Below, piece after piece: positions 1 through 5,075 of a stretch of 5,075 nt of DNA. Below the pieces are notes generated by a model. The model was not told the DNA's origin, did no database searches, and saw only the letters and a program-made list of their open reading frames with translations. The stretch lies in the NCBI GenBank assembly GCA_003142915.1, contig PLNZ01000220.1, positions 515-5,589 on the forward strand, in the 5' to 3' direction. Source of the DNA: Ignavibacteriales bacterium. GTDB taxonomy: Bacteria; Bacteroidota; Ignavibacteria; Ignavibacteriales; Ignavibacteriaceae. Every line of letters begins with the position of its first letter. Within the stretch, counting starts at the first letter, position 1. The translations under genes were made by a program, and so were the position numbers.

Positions 1-480
1 GACTTTGGTTGTTATGGTGCAAATTTAATGACATGTCTGGAGAAGGGACAGGAGCCTCTTTCTGTAACCGCCGTTACCCGGCAGTTTAAGCCTGATGTTT
101 ATCCGAAAGTAGACGATGATGCAACTATTATTATTGATTACCCTGATGCACAATGCATATTAATGCCGTCATGGAACTGGCCTTTTAACAGGAAGGATAT
201 GGAAATATATGGTGTCTCCGGCTATATTATCAATGTAGATAATAGCACAATGCATTTGAGAAACAGAAGTATGGATGCGGAAAAAACAATAATGGTTACT
301 TCAAAAGATGTCCCTGTCTATGAGGATCCCTTTGCATATTTTGCTGATGTTCTAAATGGGAAAATAAAAGTGCCCGAGTACGGTTTATATTCCCTTAAAA
401 ATAATGTTTTAGTAGTTAAGATTCTCGAAGCAGCTAAGAAATCAGCTAAAACAGGTAAAACAGTGAAGTTTGGTAAGTAA
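1..480 (+). CDS. Gfo/Idh/MocA family oxidoreductase, C-terminal part (5' truncated by window)
   Basis: The frame is open from base 1 and stops at TAA 478-480. The visible 159 residues are therefore the C-terminal part of a longer protein, and the ATG at 28 is internal. The N-terminal Rossmann NAD(P)-binding half and the family's EKP-type lysine motif lie upstream of the window. What is visible matches the substrate-binding alpha/beta domain. It includes DFGCYGANL near the left edge (the usual place of the DxGxH-like catalytic segment), then ATIIIDYPDAQ and a PSWNWPF stretch, and it ends in the typical helix LEAAKKSAKTGK. Members of this family oxidise or reduce sugars and cyclitols with NAD(P); some secreted or glycosidase-like members also exist. 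The substrate cannot be told from this fragment. The gene is followed after 65 bases by a GH2-type start, and its last 100 bases recur at 2855-2954. Family assignment is good; specificity is unknown. Confidence 0.85.
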   Translation, partial: DFGCYGANLMTCLEKGQEPLSVTAVTRQFKPDVYPKVDDDATIIIDYPDAQCILMPSWNWPFNRKDMEIYGVSGYIINVDNSTMHLRNRSMDAEKTIMVTSKDVPVYEDPFAYFADVLNGKIKVPEYGLYSLKNNVLVVKILEAAKKSAKTGKTVKFGK

Positions 481-928
481 CAGGTGAAAATAATTTTAAG
501 TCTATCGGTTCCTGAAAAAGCCAGAATTCTTTTAAAATTTAAGCAATGGTAAAGTACAACATTTTTTTGTTGTTAATCTGTTTGGGATTCATCAATCCTG
601 TTGCCGGTCAACATACCGTTTTTACACATGACTTCGCACCATCAGATGATTATGTGAAGCCTGTGGAAAAGCCATACAGAGACGGTGTTTGTTTAAACGG
701 TTCGTGGAGTTTTTTCCCATTATATCAAGCCGGGAAATTGTCCAGGGAAGAACTTATGAATCCTGCAATTCCGGAAAATCCCGTATGGGAAAGCATTCCT
801 TTAAAAGTGCCTTCTCCGTGGAATGTAAACAGTTTCGCAAAGGGTAATGGCGGGGATTTTATTACCTATCCAAGCTATCCTCAAAAGTGGGAATCGGTAA
901 GGGCAGGTTGGTTAATGCGAAAGATCCC
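381..928 (+). repeat. Direct repeat R1 (oxidoreductase 3' end + spacer + GH2 5' end)
   Basis: This 548-base block recurs at 2855-3418 in the same orientation. By hand alignment the oxidoreductase tail (381-480) differs at 5 of 100 positions. The GH2 5' end (546-928) aligns without gaps and differs at 15 of 383. The spacer is 65 bases here and 81 in the other copy, a net 16-base difference. Similarity starts abruptly at CGGTTT (381) and stops abruptly after GATCCC (928). R1 keeps its natural left neighbour, the oxidoreductase, but loses its natural right neighbour, the rest of GH2. Confidence 0.95.
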
Positions 929-929
929 T
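546..929 (+). pseudogene. 5' fragment of a GH2 gene (signal peptide and half of the N-terminal domain)
   Basis: Codons 1-128 align without gaps to codons 1-128 of the GH2 gene at 3036, with seven amino-acid differences (N5K, I6M, D46V, G47D, R67G, L70I, I84T, this copy first). The similarity ends at P128, just after the AGW...R strand typical of the GH2 jelly-roll. The second half of that domain, the Ig-like domain and the catalytic barrel are absent from this copy. As a GH2 gene it is therefore dead, though its signal peptide could still export whatever is fused behind it. Confidence 0.85.
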
Positions 930-2714
930 TCGCCGATGTCTGCGTACGCCCGTACTTTACATGTCGCCCTGACTGGAAACGACTCGAATGAGGGGACACT
1001 GACCGCACCTCTTCGAACGATTCAACATGCAGCCGATCTGGCGCAACCCGGCGATACCGTCGAAGTGCACGAGGGGGTTTATCGGGAATATGTGAATCCG
1101 CCGCGCGGTGGAATTTCCGATTCAAAGCGGATTGTTTATGAGGCAGCACCAGGAGAAAAAGTGGTTATCAAAGGATCGGAGGTGATCAGGAACTGGACAA
1201 GAGTTCGCGGCAACATTTGGAAGACGGTCATTGCCAACGATTTTTTCCATGACTTCAATCCGTATAGCGATCTAATCCACGGTGATTGGTTCGACCCGGG
1301 ACATCGCGTTTACCATACAGGTGCAGTGTATCTCAACGGGCGATGGTTGATGGAAGCCTCTTCGAAGAATGAGCTGATAGGTTCGAGCGGGATTGAACAA
1401 CTCTGGTTCGGCAATGTGGACTGCGACAGCACAACTATATGGGCGAACTTCGGAGGAATGAATCCAAATGATAATGAGATCGAGATAAACGTGCGGAGAT
1501 CGGTGTTCTATCCAGAACGAACAGGCGCTAACTTCATTACCGTCAACGGCTTCACGATGGAGGGTGCGGCTACACCATGGGCGCCGCCTACAGCGCAACA
1601 GATCGGTCTGATTGGAACTAACTGGAGCAAGGGATGGATAATTGAGAATTGTTTGATTCGTTATTCAATTTGCGCCGGCGTCACGCTTGGCAAATACGGC
1701 GATAAATGGGATAACACTTCCAGCAACACTGTCGGCGGGTATGTCAAAACGATCGATCGGGCTCTCAGGAACGGCTGGTCGAAGAAGAACATCGGCGGTC
1801 ACATCGTCAGAAACAACGTTATTTCCGATTGCGGTCAGGCTGGAATTGTCGGAAGTATGGGTGGAGCTTTCAGCGTCATATGCAACAATATGATCCACGA
1901 CGTGCATTTCATACAGACATTCGGTGGCGCCGAGATGGCTGGTATCAAGCTTCACGGCGCGGTCGACGTCCAAATAATCCATAACCAAATCTACAGAACT
2001 TGCATGGGCATCTGGCTTGACTGGATGGCTCAGGGGACTCAGGTGAGTCGCAACTTCTTGCACGACAATACTGGGCCCGATTTGTTCTTAGAGGTCGACC
2101 ACGGACCATTTATTATTGACGACAACCTGTTTCTGTCTTCGCATTCGCTTCTTGACAGGTCGCAAGGCGGAGCATACGTTCACAATTTATTTGCTGGTGC
2201 GGTCGATATGCTTGGATACGACGACAGGCAGACGCCGTACCTGAAGGCGCACTCGACCGAGATAGCAGGATTCCACGACAATCCGATTGGAGATGACAGG
2301 ATTGTAAACAATATCTTTGTGGGGCCATCAAACCTATCGATCTACGATCATGTCGGCCTTCCAGTTGAGTTTGACGGTAACGTTTATCTCGAAGGTGCAA
2401 AACTTTCCGGATCCGAAAAGAGTAATGCCATCGTTGAGGATTCCGATCGGACGTTGAATCTGGTTGTGACCGATACAGGTTCATTTTTGAAAATGAGTTT
2501 TGAGCGAAGATGGCTGGAGGAAAGAAAGCGTAAACTTATCACGACGGAGTATCTGGGCAAAACCTCGATATCCGACTTGCCTTTCGAGCAACCCGATGGG
2601 AAAGCGATTAGCATATCCAAAGATTATTTTGGAAAGAAAAGAGACGAATCGAATCCATCGCCGGGACCGTTCGAAGCCCGTGAGAGTGGACCTCTCACGC
2701 TTAGAGTATGGTGA
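546..2714 (+). CDS. Chimeric ORF: GH2 N-terminus fused in frame to a GH120-type beta-xylosidase (parallel beta-helix)
   Basis: The frame encodes 722 residues in two unrelated parts. Residues 1-22 form a signal peptide (hydrophobic FLLLICLGF core, VAGQ end, no lipobox). Residues about 45-128 are the first half of a GH2 sugar-binding domain (LNGSW, VPSPWNV, AGWLMRKIP), breaking off mid-domain. From about residue 131 the protein is a family GH120 beta-helix enzyme: HVALTGND start, ATPWAPPT at 342-349, NWSKGWIIEN, AGIKLH, and the usual short LRVW-like C-terminal end. As I recall the GH120 enzyme XylC of Thermoanaerobacterium saccharolyticum, its nucleophile is D382, its acid/base E405, and E353 is also in the site. 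The equivalents here are D492 (in WLDW), E516 (in LEVDHGP) and E463 (in AEMAG), with the 29-residue E-D spacing kept exactly. GH120 enzymes release xylose from xylo-oligosaccharides. The start at 546 is set by homology to the GH2 start at 3036; ATG 936 is a possible native GH120 start. Whether the fusion is expressed is unknown. Confidence 0.85.
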   Translation: MVKYNIFLLLICLGFINPVAGQHTVFTHDFAPSDDYVKPVEKPYRDGVCLNGSWSFFPLYQAGKLSREELMNPAIPENPVWESIPLKVPSPWNVNSFAKGNGGDFITYPSYPQKWESVRAGWLMRKIPSPMSAYARTLHVALTGNDSNEGTLTAPLRTIQHAADLAQPGDTVEVHEGVYREYVNPPRGGISDSKRIVYEAAPGEKVVIKGSEVIRNWTRVRGNIWKTVIANDFFHDFNPYSDLIHGDWFDPGHRVYHTGAVYLNGRWLMEASSKNELIGSSGIEQLWFGNVDCDSTTIWANFGGMNPNDNEIEINVRRSVFYPERTGANFITVNGFTMEGAATPWAPPTAQQIGLIGTNWSKGWIIENCLIRYSICAGVTLGKYGDKWDNTSSNTVGGYVKTIDRALRNGWSKKNIGGHIVRNNVISDCGQAGIVGSMGGAFSVICNNMIHDVHFIQTFGGAEMAGIKLHGAVDVQIIHNQIYRTCMGIWLDWMAQGTQVSRNFLHDNTGPDLFLEVDHGPFIIDDNLFLSSHSLLDRSQGGAYVHNLFAGAVDMLGYDDRQTPYLKAHSTEIAGFHDNPIGDDRIVNNIFVGPSNLSIYDHVGLPVEFDGNVYLEGAKLSGSEKSNAIVEDSDRTLNLVVTDTGSFLKMSFERRWLEERKRKLITTEYLGKTSISDLPFEQPDGKAISISKDYFGKKRDESNPSPGPFEARESGPLTLRVW
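2679..2699 (+). other. Perfect 8-bp hairpin across the last GH120 codons
   Basis: CGTGAGAG (2679-2686) and CTCTCACG (2692-2699) are exact reverse complements around a 5-base loop TGGAC. The structure ends 12 bases before the last base of the stop codon at 2714. No T-tract follows, so it is not a standard intrinsic terminator. It may slow 3' exonuclease decay or simply be chance in coding sequence. Confidence 0.4.
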
Positions 2715-2802
2715 CCGGTGATTGCGAACTGGCTAGACGAGTCGAGTTATCCGAAACCGGGAAGGTTTGCATTGGTTACATCGTTGACATCACATTAGTT
2801 TG

Positions 2803-2819
2803 GATGGATATAGTCCATC
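2803..2819 (+). terminator. Weak hairpin in the tail after GH120, possible terminator
   Basis: GATGGA (2803-2808) pairs with TCCATC (2814-2819) around the loop TATAG. This is the only clear stem I found in the 140-base non-coding stretch 2715-2854. It lies 89 bases after the GH120 stop and is not followed by a run of T, so a terminator role is weakly supported. Confidence 0.2.
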
Positions 2820-2854
2820 TATCGGGCTCATTGCTAATTTAGTATCGAAATTGG

Positions 2855-2954
2855 CGGTTTGTATTCCCTTGAAAATAATGTTTTAGTAGTTAAGATTCTC
2901 GAAGCAGCTAAGAAATCAGCTGAAACAGGCAAAACAGTGAAGTTTGATAAGTAA
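2855..2954 (+). pseudogene. Remnant of the oxidoreductase 3' end (last 32 full codons plus stop)
   Basis: These 100 bases repeat the end of the first gene, at 381-480, with five substitutions. They would read GLYSLENNV...KTVKFDK and stop at TAA 2952-2954. Reading upstream in the same frame, the match is lost at once and a stop codon lies at 2835-2837. Only the tail of the oxidoreductase is present, with no start. It cannot make a functional enzyme and is best read as passenger DNA of the duplicated junction. Confidence 0.9.
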
Positions 2955-2972
2955 CAGTTGAAAATAATTTTG
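2943..2972 (+). promoter_or_regulatory. Candidate Bacteroidota-type promoter upstream of GH2
   Basis: TTTG (2943-2946) and TAATTTTG (2965-2972) are separated by 18 bases. This resembles the -33 TTTG and -7 TAnnTTTG elements of the Bacteroidota primary sigma factor, with a spacer close to the usual 19-21. It would start transcription just after the oxidoreductase stop and leave a leader of about 55 bases before ATG 3036. In R1 the same site reads TAATTTTA (491-498), losing the final G of the -7 box. The call rests on short motifs in AT-rich DNA. Confidence 0.3.
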
Positions 2973-3035
2973 AGTATATCAATTCCTGAAAAAGCCGGAA
3001 TTCTTTGCTATCAAAATTAAAAGTTTGGAAAAGCA

Positions 3036-5075
3036 ATGGTAAAATATAAAATGTTTTTGTTGTTAATCTGTTTAGGATTCATCAATCCTGTTGCAGGTCA
3101 ACATACCGTTTTTACACATGACTTCGCACCATCAGATGATTATGTGAAGCCTGTGGAAAAGCCATACAGAGTTGATGTTTGTTTAAACGGTTCGTGGAGT
3201 TTTTTTCCATTATATCAAGCCGGGAAATTGTCCGGGGAAGAAATTATGAATCCTGCAATTCCGGAAAATCCCGTATGGGAAAGCACTCCTTTAAAAGTGC
3301 CTTCTCCGTGGAATGTAAACAGTTTTGCAAAGGGTAATGGCGGGGATTTTATTACCTATCCAAGCTATCCTCAAAAGTGGGAATCGGTAAGAGCAGGTTG
3401 GTTAATGCGAAAGATCCCATATAATACCAAATGGAAAGATAAAAGAATTATTCTGCACTTTGATGCTGTTAATGGTTATACACAGGTATTTGTCAATAAT
3501 CAGAAGGCAGGTGAGAATTTTGATCTTTTTCTTCCTTTCGATTTAGATATAACAAATCTGATTAAGGCTAATGGCGATAATGTACTTATGGTATGGGTTG
3601 CTGATGCAAAATTACTTGATCAGCCCGGGAGATATGGCAGAAGACCTTACGTAGGAGGATCTTTCTGGGGTAGTATGATTACAGGAATTTGGCAGGACGT
3701 CTATTTAGTTGTAAAACCGCAGATAAACATTGAAAGTACATTTGCTGAACCTTTTATCGATCGCGATGAATTGGATGTACAAGCAGTAGTATCCAACGAG
3801 TCATCAAAGGAACAAATGATTAATGTTTCCGGAAGTATCAAGCCATGGATTAATTTATCGGGAAAGGGTACTATGGAAGCGCCGGTTCCTACATGGAAAC
3901 TCGGAGAAGAAGTACTCGAATTGCCTGAAAATAAGATAATGTTGGCGCCTAATACCACCAGGACAATCTATTTTAAAGTAAAAGTTTCCGGCAAACTAAA
4001 GGCATGGACACCCGAAACTCCCAATTTATATGGGATAGTTATGAAGATTGATTATCATGGAAAAACTATTGATCAATCTTATAGCCGGTTTGGTTGGCGG
4101 CAGGTAACCTTGCATGGTGACAAAGTTTATCTCAATGGGGAACAGATTCGATTTAAAGGAGATTCCTGGCATTTTATGGGAATACCCCAGATGACAAGAA
4201 GATATGCATGGGCATGGTTTACAATGTTAAAACAAGCTAATGCTAATGCCGTTAGGTTACATGCAGAACCGTATCCTTCATTTTATCTTGACATGGCAGA
4301 CGAAATGGGTATGCTGATATTAGATGAAACAGGTATGTGGGCAAGCGATGGAGGACCAAAAATTGATTCCAAAGAATATTGGGAAAGATCAGAAGATCAT
4401 TTGAAACGATTTATTAAAAGGGACCGTAATCATCCGTCTGTATTGGGATGGAGTGTTTGTAACGAAAACATTCCTGTAGCTGTAAATGTACTGCATGCAC
4501 CCGATTCTTTGGTTAAGAAGCAGTTAAGCGAGATTAACAAATGGGTAAGCATTACTCAAAAGCTCGACTCTACAAGGATGTGGATATCAGGAGACGGCGA
4601 AACGGACCTTCCAACAAACCTGCCTACTATTATAGGACATTATGGCGACGAAAACTCATATAAAACATGGTCGTCCCAGGGTAAAGTTTGGGGTGTCGGC
4701 GAGTGCGGGATGGCTTATTACGGAACACCTCGTCAGACTTCAGTATATAATGGTGAAAGATCCTATGTCTCTCAAGAGGGCAGGATGGAGGCTTTAGGAA
4801 TAGAAGCTAAGAAATTATTGAATCTGCAAAAAAAATATGGAGCTTCATATTTATCAGTATTCAATATAGTATGGTATGGTCTTAAACCTCTGGAACTGGG
4901 TTTAAAAGATACTACGAAGCCTCCTGGCGCCGATGACGGGATATTTTTTGGGCCATATAAGGAGGGGCAACCCGGAGTGCAGCCTGAAAGATTGGGACCT
5001 TATACTACAACGTTTAATCCGGGATATGACCCTTCATTACCGTTGTACAAACCATGGCCGCTATTTTATGCTGGA
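3036..5075 (+). CDS. Glycoside hydrolase family 2 enzyme, secreted (3' end beyond window)
   Basis: This frame of 680 codons has no stop before the window ends. Residues 1-22 are a signal peptide (MFLLLICLGF core, VAGQ end) without a lipobox cysteine, so export to the periplasm is expected. Residues about 45-225 form the sugar-binding jelly-roll (LNGSW, AGW...R, and the hallmark GIWQDV at 217-222). Residues about 226-350 are the Ig-like domain, including WTPETPNLY at 324-332. The catalytic barrel begins at FGWRQV (352 onward), with RLH at 407-409 and LDETG. The likely acid/base is E477 in the NE pair of GWSVCNEN, and the likely nucleophile is E556 in VGECG. GH2 covers beta-galactosidases, mannosidases, glucuronidases and others; which applies cannot be read here. 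ATG 3036 is preferred, with ATG 3051 as an alternative that keeps the signal core. The start has only a weak GGAAAAG before it. It follows the oxidoreductase remnant by 81 bases. Confidence 0.9.
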   Translation, partial: MVKYKMFLLLICLGFINPVAGQHTVFTHDFAPSDDYVKPVEKPYRVDVCLNGSWSFFPLYQAGKLSGEEIMNPAIPENPVWESTPLKVPSPWNVNSFAKGNGGDFITYPSYPQKWESVRAGWLMRKIPYNTKWKDKRIILHFDAVNGYTQVFVNNQKAGENFDLFLPFDLDITNLIKANGDNVLMVWVADAKLLDQPGRYGRRPYVGGSFWGSMITGIWQDVYLVVKPQINIESTFAEPFIDRDELDVQAVVSNESSKEQMINVSGSIKPWINLSGKGTMEAPVPTWKLGEEVLELPENKIMLAPNTTRTIYFKVKVSGKLKAWTPETPNLYGIVMKIDYHGKTIDQSYSRFGWRQVTLHGDKVYLNGEQIRFKGDSWHFMGIPQMTRRYAWAWFTMLKQANANAVRLHAEPYPSFYLDMADEMGMLILDETGMWASDGGPKIDSKEYWERSEDHLKRFIKRDRNHPSVLGWSVCNENIPVAVNVLHAPDSLVKKQLSEINKWVSITQKLDSTRMWISGDGETDLPTNLPTIIGHYGDENSYKTWSSQGKVWGVGECGMAYYGTPRQTSVYNGERSYVSQEGRMEALGIEAKKLLNLQKKYGASYLSVFNIVWYGLKPLELGLKDTTKPPGADDGIFFGPYKEGQPGVQPERLGPYTTTFNPGYDPSLPLYKPWPLFYAG

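Larger units (their letters stand above)
929..2854 (+). other. Inserted GH120-bearing segment between direct repeats
   Basis: These 1,926 bases have no counterpart in the other oxidoreductase-GH2 junction. Hand counts of sampled 60-base lines give G+C of 34, 28, 28 and 36 per 60 inside (lines at 961, 1201, 1801, 2221), against 16, 23 and 26 per 60 in the GH2 gene (lines at 3421, 4201, 4741). Codon choice shifts with it, towards CGG, GGC, GAC and ATC. The segment holds the GH120 coding region and a 140-base tail after the stop. It has no terminal inverted repeats, flanking short duplication, recombinase gene or tRNA-like end, so it does not look like an insertion sequence or an integron cassette. 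Transfer from a donor with higher GC is inferred. Confidence 0.75.
2855..3418 (+). repeat. Direct repeat R2 (oxidoreductase 3' end + spacer + GH2 5' end)
   Basis: This is the 564-base partner of R1 at 381-928. It carries 16 extra bases in the spacer, near the GH2 start. R2 keeps the natural right neighbour, the full GH2 body, but its left neighbour is the tail of the GH120 segment. Each repeat therefore has one native and one foreign flank, as expected for integration by one crossover or for a tandem duplication later interrupted. Confidence 0.95.

Noticed and set aside
28..30. ATG 28 as the start of the oxidoreductase
   Set aside because: The same frame is open to base 1 and reads DFGCYGANL, a conserved part of the family, so the gene begins upstream of the window.
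1687..1893. A plus-strand 68-codon frame within the GH120 coding region
   Set aside because: It overlaps conserved beta-helix sequence in another frame; its low-complexity Ser/Thr-rich product looks like an out-of-frame reading.
862..2620. Several minus-strand open frames of 78-132 codons opposite the chimeric gene
   Set aside because: They lie entirely opposite a strongly supported coding frame, in its GC-richer part where stops are rarer, and their products show no recognisable domains.
2708..2842. A 44-codon ORF overlapping the GH120 stop (ATG 2708, TAG 2840-2842) that fills most of the insert tail
   Set aside because: It resembles a translationally coupled gene start, but its product matches no family I recognise, it has no clear ribosome binding site, and it ends at a stop just before the repeat. 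It may be the cut-off start of the donor's next gene, but nothing supports that.
929..2854. The GH120 segment as a transposon or integron cassette
   Set aside because: The ends show no inverted repeats, target duplication or attC-like structure, and no transposase or integrase is encoded. The flanking long direct repeats are host gene sequence.
3701..3958. A minus-strand open frame of 85 codons opposite the GH2 Ig-like domain
   Set aside because: It is a shadow of the GH2 frame, with no family resemblance and no upstream signal.

Overview
The window looks like part of a polysaccharide-degradation locus from a member of the Bacteroidota. This placement is an inference. It rests on AT-rich coding flanks, weak Shine-Dalgarno signals, a possible TTTG / TAnnTTTG-type promoter, and a Gfo/Idh/MocA oxidoreductase beside a secreted family 2 glycoside hydrolase (GH2). 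All genes read on the + strand, and both the first and last genes run off the window.

Layout: (1) bases 1-480 hold the C-terminal 159 residues of a Gfo/Idh/MocA oxidoreductase. (2) Bases 546-2714 are one open frame that is clearly chimeric. Its first 128 codons are the signal peptide and half of the first domain of a GH2 enzyme. From about codon 129 it becomes an essentially complete parallel beta-helix glycosidase of family GH120 (beta-xylosidase type), with the expected catalytic Asp and Glu present. (3) Bases 2715-2854 are a 140-base non-coding tail belonging to the GH120-bearing segment. (4) Bases 2855-2954 are a second copy of only the last 100 bases of the oxidoreductase. (5) Bases 3036-5075 are a GH2 gene with an intact 5' end, open to the window edge, whose 5' end closely resembles the GH2 piece in (2).

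The main structure is a 1,926-base GC-richer segment (929-2854) carrying GH120. It is bounded by two direct copies (381-928 and 2855-3418) of the oxidoreductase-to-GH2 junction. By hand count the copies differ at 5/100 positions in the oxidoreductase tail and 15/383 in the GH2 5' end, plus a net 16-base length difference in the spacer. Crossover between the copies would remove GH120 and restore a plain oxidoreductase-GH2 pair. That is the geometry of a single-crossover (Campbell-type) insertion, or of a diverged tandem duplication in which one GH2 copy was overwritten. I see no transposase, integrase, terminal inverted repeat or target-site duplication. A metagenome assembly chimera must be excluded.

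If the arrangement is real, the locus combines a secreted GH2 exo-glycosidase, a beta-xylosidase that has acquired a GH2 export signal, and a sugar-type oxidoreductase. That would fit stepwise hydrolysis of a plant hemicellulose and oxidation of a released sugar. I do not see a defence system, RNA gene, CRISPR array or insertion sequence.
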